The notes below the pieces were generated by a model that was given only the letters and a program-made list of their open reading frames with translations, searched no databases and was not told the origin of the DNA. Both the position numbers and the translations under genes were made by a program. This document shows positions 15,655-24,563 of a stretch of DNA of 64,000 nt, piece after piece. The DNA comes from Cytophagales bacterium (GTDB lineage: Bacteria; Bacteroidota; Bacteroidia; Cytophagales; Bernardetiaceae), in contig RDZD01000012.1 in assembly GCA_004293815.1 (NCBI GenBank), positions 1 to 64,000 of the forward strand, written 5' to 3'. The first letter of the stretch is position 1. Each line of letters opens with the position of its first letter.

Positions 15655-16614
15655 CTATGGCTTGCCCTTCTTGCTCGCCTTAAAAAGAAGTTGCTTCTCT
15701 TCAGAGCTTAGACTATCATAGCCTGATTCGTTAATTTTATCCAGTATAGCATCGATGATTTCGCGTTCAGACTTGTTGTTATAACTGCTGCCTGCTTTAC
15801 TAGATTGTCCCTGCGAATCAGTTTTGCCTCTTTGGCCTTGATTCTTAAATTTATAAACCTTTGATTTTCTACCAAACAAATTACCCAAAAAGTTCAAGAT
15901 TTTATTAAAGGGCGCAGCCCAGTCATAGCCTGCTCGATACTGCATGGCATAAATCCAACCCAATAAGCTGCAACCTAAGACGGCCGACAGATGCCCTGGT
16001 ACGTGATTGCCAAAAACACCCAGAAAGGTGATGCCCACCAAAAACCAAACCACGTATTTCAACTTAAATGGTCCAAAAATAAAGAGCCGAATGGGTTCAT
16101 TCGGACGAATCGTGGCTGAAGCTGTAAGCAAAGCAAAGGAAAGCCCTGTTGCGCCACCACCAAAGCTAGGTGAATAAGCCACCTGAAAAAATGGCAATAT
16201 ACCAGCCACAAGCAAGTAGGCTAAAGCTGACATCAAAGCAGAAAGCATAGCAAAAGCCATCAATTTACCTTCACCAAACACATACATGAACAAACGCCCT
16301 GCGCTATAAAGCACCAAAAGCCCAAAAAGAATATCTATAAAGCTTTGATAAACAAACATAAAGGTTAAGAAAGCCCAAGGTTGCTCCATAAACATGACCC
16401 TGAAATCAGCACTCAAAGTAAGCTTTTGGATAATCAGATTGTGGTAATGGAGTGCGCTTACATTATCCAAAAAAATGGACAGACCCAAACGAACCAACAA
16501 AAGCAACACATAGCTAAAGGCAAAAGCTATCAGCAACTTGATCAAACTATTATCTGTTTTGTGCCATTCGTCCCAAACAGAATCTTTGATGCTTTGAAAA
16601 GGGGTTTTGTTCAT
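15655..16614 (-). CDS. Rhomboid-family membrane protein, probable pseudoprotease
   Basis: A 319-residue protein with about six transmembrane helices of the rhomboid fold and a C-terminal cytoplasmic tail that ends in the small conserved motif AILDKINESGYDSLSSEEKQ, typical of one of the two rhomboids usually paired in Bacteroidota. The active-site G-x-S-G reads GGGATGLSF, so threonine replaces the catalytic serine, and the GG after the histidine (normally AHLGG) is altered to GHLSAVLG. The protein is therefore probably not an active protease. It follows the intact rhomboid after 46 bases and may help it bind substrates, as iRhoms do; that last point is inference. The nearby Ser three residues on keeps a small chance of activity. 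Confidence 0.82.
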   Translation of the reverse strand: MNKTPFQSIKDSVWDEWHKTDNSLIKLLIAFAFSYVLLLLVRLGLSIFLDNVSALHYHNLIIQKLTLSADFRVMFMEQPWAFLTFMFVYQSFIDILFGLLVLYSAGRLFMYVFGEGKLMAFAMLSALMSALAYLLVAGILPFFQVAYSPSFGGGATGLSFALLTASATIRPNEPIRLFIFGPFKLKYVVWFLVGITFLGVFGNHVPGHLSAVLGCSLLGWIYAMQYRAGYDWAAPFNKILNFLGNLFGRKSKVYKFKNQGQRGKTDSQGQSSKAGSSYNNKSEREIIDAILDKINESGYDSLSSEEKQLLFKASKKGKP

Positions 16615-16660
16615 AAGAAACGAAATCTGCTAAAAGATAACGAAATGCGTTTGAATATTG

Positions 16661-17458
16661 CTATACACGAGGCTTTTCACCCCAAATTTTTATCAAAATA
16701 AAACCAATCAATAGGCCACCCAAATGGGCGAAGTGTGCCACATTGTCGTCAGGACGGTTTTCAATAATTCTATACACTTCTAATGCACCATAAAAAAGTA
16801 CATAATATTTAGCCTTAATACCTACAGGAATTAAAAAGAGATAAAGTTCAATATTCGGGAAAATCAGCGCAATGCCTATCAAGAGGCCAAAGACCGCACC
16901 AGAAGCACCCATCATGCCCACATCTAAATACCGCGTGTAAAGTTCTTGCATAAAAAAGCTTGCAGACTCAATAGCAGCGGGGTCTGTTGGGGCTTTGTCA
17001 AAACTATTCATAAATGCATCAAATTGCTCATTTTGAAACATGTGTGGCGCATAAGTCTTAAAGTAAAGAAAGAAGTCATCAGGATTAGGTGATGCCATAA
17101 AGGTTTCTAAACTTGCATGCATGGTGTGCATTTCATACATCCTAACGCCCGAAAAAAGTAGCGATGCGCCCAGACCCGTCGCAAAGTAGAAAATATAAAA
17201 CTTTTTGCTGCCCCAGACCTGTTCCAGAAGCGTTCCAAAAAAGAACAACGAAAGCATATTGTTGAAAAGATGCCAAAGATCGGCATGCATAAAAATATGC
17301 GTTATGAACTGCGTCGGGAAAAAATGTTGCGATTCCCAATGATGCAAGCCAAGCCAATCCTTCATCATCTCGCCGTTTTCGCCTAGTAAAAAGGTAAGAA
17401 GGAAAAGCAAGAAGTTGATGGCGAGCAGTATTTTAACGGCTGGCGTAATGTTTTGCAT
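16661..17458 (-). CDS. Rhomboid-family intramembrane serine protease
   Basis: A 265-residue inner-membrane protease with about six helices. The conserved WHLFNNMLSLFFFG segment, the catalytic serine in MGASGAVFG and the catalytic histidine in VAHFAHLGGLLIG are all present, so it should be active. Rhomboids cut transmembrane segments within the membrane. The loop between the second and third helices is enlarged by about 70 residues. The substrate is unknown. It is the first gene of a two-gene unit with a degenerate paralogue. A -7 box TATATTTG stands 26 bases upstream of the start. Confidence 0.92.
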   Translation of the reverse strand: MQNITPAVKILLAINFLLFLLTFLLGENGEMMKDWLGLHHWESQHFFPTQFITHIFMHADLWHLFNNMLSLFFFGTLLEQVWGSKKFYIFYFATGLGASLLFSGVRMYEMHTMHASLETFMASPNPDDFFLYFKTYAPHMFQNEQFDAFMNSFDKAPTDPAAIESASFFMQELYTRYLDVGMMGASGAVFGLLIGIALIFPNIELYLFLIPVGIKAKYYVLFYGALEVYRIIENRPDDNVAHFAHLGGLLIGFILIKIWGEKPRV

Positions 17459-17483
17459 AATTCTGATAGCTTAAATAAAAGCA

Positions 17484-17491
17484 CAAATATA
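17484..17491 (-). promoter_or_regulatory. -7 promoter box TATATTTG of the rhomboid pair
   Basis: A full TAnnTTTG match on the minus strand, 25 bases before the active rhomboid start. The -33 element is not clear. Confidence 0.4.
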
Positions 17492-17698
17492 AACGTTTTT
17501 CATCAACTATTTGTTTTCTTGCCGTGGTTGCGAAGCTAAAAAACCTGTATAAGAAAATATTTTATGCTTGATTTATGCTAAGACTAGCGCAAGTAAATAA
17601 TTGTTTATGAAGAATTTAGTCACATGATCAAGAATATCTTTCAAAAAAGCAACAATAAAAAAAGCTCTCAGATAAACATTTTTTACGCTTGTTTACGC

Positions 17699-17706
17699 TA
17701 ATTTTG
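17699..17706 (+). promoter_or_regulatory. -7 promoter box TAATTTTG of metF
   Basis: A full TAnnTTTG match 31 bases before the metF ATG. Just before it, the phrase ttttacgcttgtttacgcta is an imperfect tandem repeat of tttacgct. No S-box or other methionine riboswitch is seen. Confidence 0.4.
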
Positions 17707-17737
17707 CAACAATATTTTATACAGCAAACACTGAAAA

Positions 17738-18694
17738 ATGAAAGTAACAGAGCATTTTGAGAAGGCCAAGGGCAAAACACTATTTTCTTTTGAGATTATT
17801 CCACCACTCAAGGGTCAGAGCATACAGTCAATTTTTAATGCCATAGATCCACTCATGGAGTTTAAGCCACCTTTTATTGATGTTACCTATCACCGTGAGG
17901 AATACGTCTTCAAAAAGTTACCAAATGGCCTTTTGGACAGACAAACTACTCGCAAGCGGCCAGGTACTGTGGGGATTTGCGCAGCAATCATTAATCGCTA
18001 TCAAGTTGATGCTGTTCCTCATATCATTTGTGGCGGCTTCACACGCGAAGAAACCGAAAATGCACTGATAGACTTAAGCTTTCTTGGTATCAAAAACGTA
18101 CTGGCATTGCGTGGGGATTCCATCAAAACCGAGCCAGGTTTTGTGCCTGAACCAGGCGGTCATAGCTATGCGGTGGATCTTATCAAGCAGATTGTGAGTA
18201 TGAATCAGGGGGTGTATTTGCACGAAGACTTACAAAACAGTTCAGCTTCAAATTTTTGTGTGGGAGTGGCGGCTTATCCAGAAAAGCATTTTGAAAGCCC
18301 TAATCTTTCTCAGGATATTGCTTACCTGAAGCAAAAAATAGATGCAGGCGGCGAGTATATTGTGACACAGATGTTTTTTAACAATAAAAAATTTTTCAAT
18401 TTCGTAGAAAAATGCCGCGCAGCTGGGATTAACGTGCCTATTATTCCTGGTATTAAGCCTATTGCTAACAGAGAGCACCTGACCTTACTGCCACGTCTGT
18501 TTCATATAGATATTCCCGAGGAGCTGACCGAAGCAGTTCTAAGCTGTAAAGATGACAAAGATGTAAGGCAAGTGGGTATAGAGTGGGCTATTTCTCAGTC
18601 AAAAGAACTCATTGATTACGGCATACCTTGTTTGCACTACTATACCATGGGAAGGTCTGTTGGTACACGTAAGATAGCAGAGGCTCTTTTCTAA
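17738..18694 (+). CDS. metF: 5,10-methylenetetrahydrofolate reductase
   Basis: A 318-residue flavoprotein with a TIM-barrel fold that reduces 5,10-methylene-THF to 5-methyl-THF for methionine synthesis. Family marks are FSFEIIPPLKG (with the conserved Glu), DVTYH, the C-G-G-F-T-R-E-E-T segment, NVLALRGD, FCVGVAAYPEKH, DAGGEYIVTQMFF and IIPGIKPI. The length is normal for MetF. It stands alone between a promoter box and a likely terminator; metH is not adjacent. The cofactor is FAD. Confidence is high. Confidence 0.95.
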   Translation: MKVTEHFEKAKGKTLFSFEIIPPLKGQSIQSIFNAIDPLMEFKPPFIDVTYHREEYVFKKLPNGLLDRQTTRKRPGTVGICAAIINRYQVDAVPHIICGGFTREETENALIDLSFLGIKNVLALRGDSIKTEPGFVPEPGGHSYAVDLIKQIVSMNQGVYLHEDLQNSSASNFCVGVAAYPEKHFESPNLSQDIAYLKQKIDAGGEYIVTQMFFNNKKFFNFVEKCRAAGINVPIIPGIKPIANREHLTLLPRLFHIDIPEELTEAVLSCKDDKDVRQVGIEWAISQSKELIDYGIPCLHYYTMGRSVGTRKIAEALF

Positions 18695-18742
18695 TAAAAA
18701 CTAAGATTCTTTTAAACTAATACACGGTTGGCTTAGTTTTTA
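18695..18742 (+). terminator. Possible terminator after metF
   Basis: A perfect 11-bp inverted repeat (TAAAAACTAAG and CTTAGTTTTTA) separated by 26 bases. The A/T-rich stem with its inner T run could end transcription, but the long loop makes it weak. Confidence 0.35.
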
Positions 18743-18781
18743 GAATAAGGCTTCAAATTATCAATTTCGTTAGAACCAAGT

Positions 18782-19999
18782 ATGCTTGATATATCTAAAA
18801 TTCGCGCAGAGTTTCCCATCTTATCGCAGACAGTAAAAAATAAACCACTGATTTATTTTGATAACGCAGCCACCTCACAAAAGCCGCGCAGTGTGCTCAA
18901 CGCGCTTAACGGCTATTATGAGAAGCTCAACTCCAATGTACATAGGGGTGCGCATACCTTGGCTGCAGCTGCCACTGAAGCATTTGAGCAGACCCGTGAG
19001 TTGGCGCGTTTGTTTATAAATGCCGCAAACCTAGAAGAAATTATTTACACCAAAGGCACAACAGAAGGCATTAATCTGGTAGCAAGCAGCTACGCACGCA
19101 CAATGCTGAAAGCTCAAGATGAGGTGTTGGTTTCTGGTATGGAACATCATTCCAATATTGTGCCTTGGCAAATGGCCTGTCAAGCTACCGGCGCGGTGTT
19201 GCGAGTCATCCCTGTACTGGCAAATGGTACTTTGGATCAAGAAGCCTATGCCAAGCTTCTCACCAAGCGAACCCGTCTCGTGGCTTTCACGCATGTATCC
19301 AACGCTTTAGGTACTATCAACCCCGTTAAAGACATGGTCAAAATGGCGCATGAGGTTGGCGCAGTAGTGCTTGTTGATGGGGCACAAGCCGCCCCACACT
19401 TCAAGATTGATGTGCAAGATATAGACGCTGATTTTTATGTCTTCTCTGCCCACAAAGTTTACGGCCCTACGGGATTTGGTATTTTGTATGGTAAAAAAGC
19501 CTTACTAGAAGCTATGCCGCCCTATATGGGTGGTGGTGAAATGATTAAAGAAGTTAGCTTTGAACATACCACATACAATGTTTTGCCATACAAATTCGAG
19601 GCTGGTACGCCTAATATCGCTGATGCGGTTGCTTTTGCTGAGGCTATAGAGTTTGTAAACATGCACGGCCAAACTGCCATTGCAGCCCACGAAAAAGCAC
19701 TTCATGATCATGCACTAGAGCTTTTAATGCCTATCAAAGGGTTTAAGCCTATCGGTACTGCGCCTCAGAAAGCAGGCGTTTTGTCTTTTGTGGTGGACAA
19801 AGTGCATCACTTTGATGTGGGAATGCTACTAGACGCTCAGGGCGTTGCTGTGCGGACGGGGCATCATTGTACTCAGCCCTTGATGCGGCATTTTGGGCTA
19901 GAGGGAATCGTGAGAGCTTCTTTCGCTGTTTATAACACCAAAGAAGAAGTGGAGATATTTGTAGAGTCTCTTAAAAAGGTACTTAAGATGTTGCAGTAG
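18782..19999 (+). CDS. sufS: Cysteine desulfurase SufS
   Basis: A 405-residue PLP enzyme of the class II (SufS/CsdA) group. It takes sulfur from L-cysteine as a persulfide for Fe-S cluster building. Visible are the N-terminal YFDNAATSQKP, the NVHRGAHTL motif, the PLP lysine at about 225 (SAHKVYGPTGFG) and the active-site cysteine at about 363 (RTGHHCTQPLM), which is the class II pattern. The rest of the suf operon (sufBCD, sufE) is not next to it, so sufS is detached here, with metF upstream and a helicase plus two Fe-S proteins downstream. The start MLDISKIRAEFPIL is the usual one. Confidence 0.95.
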   Translation: MLDISKIRAEFPILSQTVKNKPLIYFDNAATSQKPRSVLNALNGYYEKLNSNVHRGAHTLAAAATEAFEQTRELARLFINAANLEEIIYTKGTTEGINLVASSYARTMLKAQDEVLVSGMEHHSNIVPWQMACQATGAVLRVIPVLANGTLDQEAYAKLLTKRTRLVAFTHVSNALGTINPVKDMVKMAHEVGAVVLVDGAQAAPHFKIDVQDIDADFYVFSAHKVYGPTGFGILYGKKALLEAMPPYMGGGEMIKEVSFEHTTYNVLPYKFEAGTPNIADAVAFAEAIEFVNMHGQTAIAAHEKALHDHALELLMPIKGFKPIGTAPQKAGVLSFVVDKVHHFDVGMLLDAQGVAVRTGHHCTQPLMRHFGLEGIVRASFAVYNTKEEVEIFVESLKKVLKMLQ

Positions 20000-20120
20000 G
20001 CTTTTAAGAAATTTTAGGATTAAGGTGATAAAAACTAGAAAACTGTACTTACTTGTTTGAATTTCTTTGAAGAAATAAAATCATAGCACAAGTTTTTATA
20101 GAAGGCTAGCGATTTAAATT

Positions 20121-20128
20121 TATATTTG
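20121..20128 (+). promoter_or_regulatory. -7 promoter box TATATTTG of the helicase operon
   Basis: A full TAnnTTTG match. A transcript from it would begin near 20135, downstream of the in-frame TTG at 20126, which favours a start at GTG 20165. Confidence 0.45.
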
Positions 20129-20164
20129 CAGCAAATCTTAATCCCAAAAATAACCCGAATAGCC

Positions 20165-23100
20165 GTGCAAAAAGTCCTGCGTCTCTATCAGAAACGACTC
20201 ACCAATCTGTCGGCCAATAACCGTTCTTTGCTTTTACTAAAGTTGCTCAGTGGGCAGTTTGTAGATTTGCACGAGGCTGATTTTTTGCTAAAAAACTCGT
20301 CTTTTTACATTATTAAGCAGCTTTTATCTAAGGCTGGCAAAATTTCGCTTTGCGCTGAGCTTGATAGCAGGCACAAGCCTTCTAATGTACTAAGCCGCCA
20401 GCTAAAAATGCTTTCTAGAATGGATAAAAATGTGGCCGACGAGTGTGGTGCGCAAGATCTTTATGTGGGTTATCCGTTCGTAGAAGGCAAATTGCTAGAC
20501 GATACACTGATTAGATGTCCGCTGCTGTTTTTTCCTGTGAGCCTAGAAAAGCAAGAAAATATGTGGTTTTTGAAGCCGCGTGATGCACAGCAAATTGTTT
20601 TTAATAAGAGTTTTTTACTGGCTTATTCGCATTTTAATCAGATAAGACTCGATGATAACATACAAGATGCAGATTTTGATGAATTTAGCAAAGACAGTCT
20701 GAAATTTTTGACTGAACTTTATCAGCTGCTTAAGGAAAGTTCCCTTGAGTTGGATTTTAATCCTGAAACTTTGGCGGAGCGTTTAGAAACATTTAGAGCA
20801 AGTACAAAGCAAGAATGGCAGCAGACCCAACAGCAAGGACGTTTAAGACTGTCGCCCAATGCAGTTTTGGGGCTTTTCCCTCAGGCTGGCTCATACCTCT
20901 CGCCGGATTATGACTTTTTGTTGCAAGCTGATGAGCATAGCGATTTGGCAGGCTATTTCAAAGGTATTCAGCAGCCTACACGTGTTGTTCAAGAAGAAGA
21001 TATCTATAATATTTTTGAACACGATGCCTCACAAGAAGCAGTTTTGAGAGCAGTTCGCAGTGGTGACTCTGTGGTTGTACAAGGCCCTCCAGGTACAGGC
21101 AAATCTCAAGTTATCAGTAATTTGATAGCTGATGCGGCAGCTAGACATCAACGCGTACTATTAGTGTGTCAGAAAAAAGCTGCTTTAGATGTTGTTTTTG
21201 AACGCCTCAAGGCTAAAAGTTTAGGGCAGTTTATTGCCTTGGTGCATGATTTTAGGCATGACCGCAAAGATATTTTAACAAAAGTGGCGGCGCAGATAGA
21301 TTCCCTAGAAGCGTATGAGCAAGAAAATAACGGTTTGGATACTGTTTTTTTGGAGCGAGAATTTAAGCAAGCTTGCCGAACCATAGATAGGATTGCCTCA
21401 GAACTAGAAGATTTTAAACAAGCCTTTTTTAATACCAATCTTTGCGGGCTTTCACCCAAAGACCTTTATCTAAGTTCTCATCCGCAGCAGCCTCATGTTG
21501 CCTTACAGGCGCAGTTTAAGCAGTTTCATTTTTCTTCCTACAAAAATTTTCTTCAAATCATACGCCGCTACGCCCAGTATGGTCAAGCACTTGATAAGCC
21601 AGGGTATTTATGGCAAAAACGTCAATCTTTTGAGACCTACCAGCACAATGATTTGAGTGCTTTTGTGCTCGCCATCAAAGAAATCCCGCAATTTAAACAA
21701 CAGCTTACTCTAGCTCTTGGACAACTCTTAGGTATTAGTGTTCTGCCATATCCCAATTGTGAGGCTCTTTGGCTGCTTGAGCCTGAATGTGAGCAACTGC
21801 TGGAGTACATCAAAGATGAGCGCACCTTTGCTTTTATGAAAACTGCTTTTCCGCATAAATCAGCGCAAATTGACTGGCTTGATGCCTGTGAAGCACGAGT
21901 TTTGGAAACATTTGAAGGCGAAGGCATAGAGACACATCTGACTCTAGCCGATTTGGATCGCGTAGAAGAAGCCGCGAAAGCCTATAAGGAAGCTCAGAGC
22001 CAAATGTTTAGTAAGATTTATTGGCAACTGTTTTCCCCTACACAAAAAAAATTAGTAGAAGAAAGTTTACTAAGAAACGACCTGACTTCTTCTCCAGAGT
22101 CTCTTGATATTCTCATCAAACGCCTCCAAAAAAGACGTATTTTAGAAAGGGAGCTGCTGGATTTGAAAGCGGCTGTTTGGCTGATGGACGTACCTCACAA
22201 CCTGCGTAAAGAACTATTTGTGAGATGGTTTGCTAAATACAAGACGGCATTAAAAGCCAAGTTTTTGCTTCAAAAGTTATTGGCTTTCACCCAAACAGAT
22301 CTCAATATTCCAGATCAGCTTCATAAGCCTTTTCAAGAGCTTTTGATAACAGTGTATGCCAAACTTTCGGAAATTCCTCTTAAAAAGCAACAGTGGAGAA
22401 GATGGCTTACCGAAGCACAAATCGGCGCGATTTTTACCCATGAGCCATTGGCCGAAGAGCTGTGTAGCACTTTACAAACCGATTTTGATCTCTTATGTGA
22501 GTTTGATCGCTTGCGAGCGTCTTTGCGCCCACACGAGCAGGAAAGCATAGAGCTATTGTACCAACATCTCAAAAGTTATGAATCAGAGAGCATGATTAGG
22601 CTTTTTGAAAATAGCCTGAGGCTTTGTTGGCTTAATGAGCTTGAGTCGCATAGTCGTATACTGCGAAGTGTGTCTGGCTTGGCCTATGAACAGAACGTAC
22701 AGCTTTTGACGGAGGCTACAGCCCAAAAAGCAGTCTTAAATACCCAGTTTCTACTTCTAAAAGCCAAAGAGCGAACCTATAAAAATGTGCAATACAACCG
22801 CCAAAAAAACCGCAGTACTTATAAAGACCTTGAGCATCAGTGCAAGAAAAAGCGCGGAATTTGGCCACTTCGCAAGCTGATTAGTACATTTGAGACTGAA
22901 ATTTTTGATTTACTGCCCTGCTGGATTGCCTCGCCAGAGTCTGTCTCTGCCTTGTTTGATATCAATACTCACTTTGATTTGGTCATATTCGATGAGGCTT
23001 CGCAATGCTTTGCAGAACGCGGTATTCCTTCGCTTTTCAGAGCAAGACAGGTGGTTATTGCGGGTGATGACAAACAGCTGCGCCCCTCAGACCTTTATAT

Positions 23101-24169
23101 GAATCGTTGGGATGACTCAGAACTTTTGGAAGAAGCTTCAGTGGCTGAGCAAACCGCTCTGGAGGTGGAGTCTTTATTGGATTTAGGAAAGCAGTTTTTG
23201 CCCGAATACACACTTCTCGGACATTACAGAAGCCAAGCACTGCCGCTGATTGCCTTCTCAAACGAACATTTTTATCAAAATAAACTCCGCATCATTCCGC
23301 ACTTCAGCACACTCCAACAGCCTCAAAATTCGATTCGCTATCTAAAAGTGGAGGGCACAAACTTCCGCAGCCAAAACCAAGACGAGGCGATGGAGGTTGT
23401 GCGCTTAGTCAAATCTCTTATCTATAGCGGTAAAAAGGATATTGGCATTATCACTTTTAACTATAAGCAGCAAGAGCTGATCACTGATTTGCTCGACCTC
23501 ATGGAAATTGCTCTTCCGTCTAGTTTTTTTGTCAAAAACATTGAAAATGTACAGGGCGATGAGCGCAACATAATTATTTTCTCCGTGGGTTATGCGCCAA
23601 GCGAGTCGGGCAGGTTTGAAGCTAAATTTGGGTCTCTAAACCTAGAGGGCGGTGAAAACCGTTTGAACGTGGCTGTTTCCCGTGCCAGAGAGCAGATTTA
23701 TGTGGTGAGCAGTATCTGGCCGCACGAGCTAAACGTAGAGAAAACATCGAACAAAGGCCCCAAGATGCTCAAAGCTTATTTGCAATATGCCTTAGATGTC
23801 TCAGAGGGGCATTGGGAGCCTTCTTTGTCTTTGGGCGAAAATAAGCCGAGCTTTTCACAGTTTTTATGGCAAAATCTCAAAGACAAATGGCAAAATAGCA
23901 GTTATAAGCTTGAAAGCAATCTTCCTTTTGCTGATTTGAGTGTTTTGAATGACAAAGCGCATCTGACAGCTCTTGTTCGTACCGATGACCAAATTTACCA
24001 TGCAGCACTTTCTGCTAAAGATGCCCATGTTTATGTACCAGCTTTGCTAACAGCCAAAGGCTGGCCTCATCGCCGCCTACACAGCAGAAATTTTTGGCTA
24101 AATCCTGTTTCTGAAGTAGAGCAGCTTAAGCTATGGGTATCTGAAACAGCACAAAATACTTTGTCATGA
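20165..24169 (+). CDS. SF1 (UPF1/DNA2-like) helicase with degenerate C-terminal nuclease-like domain
   Basis: A 1334-residue superfamily 1 helicase. Order of parts: an N-terminal DUF4011-like region (RLTNLSANNRSLLLLKL); Walker A GPPGTGKS at about 307; a 600-residue mostly helical insert; Walker B FDEASQC near 943; motif III VVIAGDDKQLRPSD; motif V NVQGDERNIIIFS; motif VI LNVAVSRAREQIYVV near 1167-1180. The last 80 residues (about 1256-1315) resemble the Vsr/MTES_1575-type nuclease domain: ADLSVLND, DDQIYHAALSAKDAHVY and GWPHRRLHSRNFWLNP. The expected acidic residue before the second D is Arg, so nuclease activity is doubtful. Such helicases act on nucleic acids in repair or defence; the role here is open. 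The start is GTG at 20165; the TTG at 20126 overlaps the -7 box. The stop codon overlaps the ferredoxin start. Confidence 0.85.
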   Translation: MQKVLRLYQKRLTNLSANNRSLLLLKLLSGQFVDLHEADFLLKNSSFYIIKQLLSKAGKISLCAELDSRHKPSNVLSRQLKMLSRMDKNVADECGAQDLYVGYPFVEGKLLDDTLIRCPLLFFPVSLEKQENMWFLKPRDAQQIVFNKSFLLAYSHFNQIRLDDNIQDADFDEFSKDSLKFLTELYQLLKESSLELDFNPETLAERLETFRASTKQEWQQTQQQGRLRLSPNAVLGLFPQAGSYLSPDYDFLLQADEHSDLAGYFKGIQQPTRVVQEEDIYNIFEHDASQEAVLRAVRSGDSVVVQGPPGTGKSQVISNLIADAAARHQRVLLVCQKKAALDVVFERLKAKSLGQFIALVHDFRHDRKDILTKVAAQIDSLEAYEQENNGLDTVFLEREFKQACRTIDRIASELEDFKQAFFNTNLCGLSPKDLYLSSHPQQPHVALQAQFKQFHFSSYKNFLQIIRRYAQYGQALDKPGYLWQKRQSFETYQHNDLSAFVLAIKEIPQFKQQLTLALGQLLGISVLPYPNCEALWLLEPECEQLLEYIKDERTFAFMKTAFPHKSAQIDWLDACEARVLETFEGEGIETHLTLADLDRVEEAAKAYKEAQSQMFSKIYWQLFSPTQKKLVEESLLRNDLTSSPESLDILIKRLQKRRILERELLDLKAAVWLMDVPHNLRKELFVRWFAKYKTALKAKFLLQKLLAFTQTDLNIPDQLHKPFQELLITVYAKLSEIPLKKQQWRRWLTEAQIGAIFTHEPLAEELCSTLQTDFDLLCEFDRLRASLRPHEQESIELLYQHLKSYESESMIRLFENSLRLCWLNELESHSRILRSVSGLAYEQNVQLLTEATAQKAVLNTQFLLLKAKERTYKNVQYNRQKNRSTYKDLEHQCKKKRGIWPLRKLISTFETEIFDLLPCWIASPESVSALFDINTHFDLVIFDEASQCFAERGIPSLFRARQVVIAGDDKQLRPSDLYMNRWDDSELLEEASVAEQTALEVESLLDLGKQFLPEYTLLGHYRSQALPLIAFSNEHFYQNKLRIIPHFSTLQQPQNSIRYLKVEGTNFRSQNQDEAMEVVRLVKSLIYSGKKDIGIITFNYKQQELITDLLDLMEIALPSSFFVKNIENVQGDERNIIIFSVGYAPSESGRFEAKFGSLNLEGGENRLNVAVSRAREQIYVVSSIWPHELNVEKTSNKGPKMLKAYLQYALDVSEGHWEPSLSLGENKPSFSQFLWQNLKDKWQNSSYKLESNLPFADLSVLNDKAHLTALVRTDDQIYHAALSAKDAHVYVPALLTAKGWPHRRLHSRNFWLNPVSEVEQLKLWVSETAQNTLS

Positions 24170-24525
24170 TCCTAAAATCATTTCAACTGATTGATAAAAA
24201 AATGCCTGAAATAAATATCAAAAATTTGGATAATAAGCGCATTGAATTTACTTTGCCATGCGAAACGGCTCTACTCAAGCTCATCACTGCGCACGTAGAC
24301 CTCTTGCACTCTTGTGGCGGCAAAGGACGTTGCACTACCTGTAAGCTGAAAGTTTGGTCGGGATCTGAAAATATATCCGAAGAAACCCATTCAGAACAAA
24401 ACTTTAAACGTCTTGGCGCACTGAAGGCTGATGAACGATTGGCCTGTCAATGTGTGCCTTTGGGAAGTTTAGAGGTGTCAGTGCCTAAAAGTAGTCAAAT
24501 GCCTCATCTGAGTTATAATTTTTGA
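24166..24525 (+). CDS. [2Fe-2S] ferredoxin
   Basis: A small ferredoxin (119 residues from the first ATG, 107 from the second). The plant/adrenodoxin-type cluster ligands are present: C-x5-C-x2-C in HSCGGKGRCTTCKLKV and a distal cysteine in LACQC. It should pass single electrons between redox enzymes in the cytoplasm. Its ATG overlaps the helicase stop codon as ATGA, the form of translational coupling. A second ATG at 24202, giving MPEINIKNLDNKRI, matches the usual family start better, so the true start is uncertain. It is followed 38 bases later by a CCG-domain Fe-S protein, a plausible redox partner. Confidence 0.88.
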   Translation: MILKSFQLIDKKMPEINIKNLDNKRIEFTLPCETALLKLITAHVDLLHSCGGKGRCTTCKLKVWSGSENISEETHSEQNFKRLGALKADERLACQCVPLGSLEVSVPKSSQMPHLSYNF

Positions 24526-24563
24526 TAGATATTAACATACTCTTACTCTAAATTTTGCATTTT

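Noticed and set aside
20126-20164. TTG start of the helicase
   Set aside because: It lies inside the TATATTTG promoter box, so it could not be on the transcript; GTG at 20165 is preferred.
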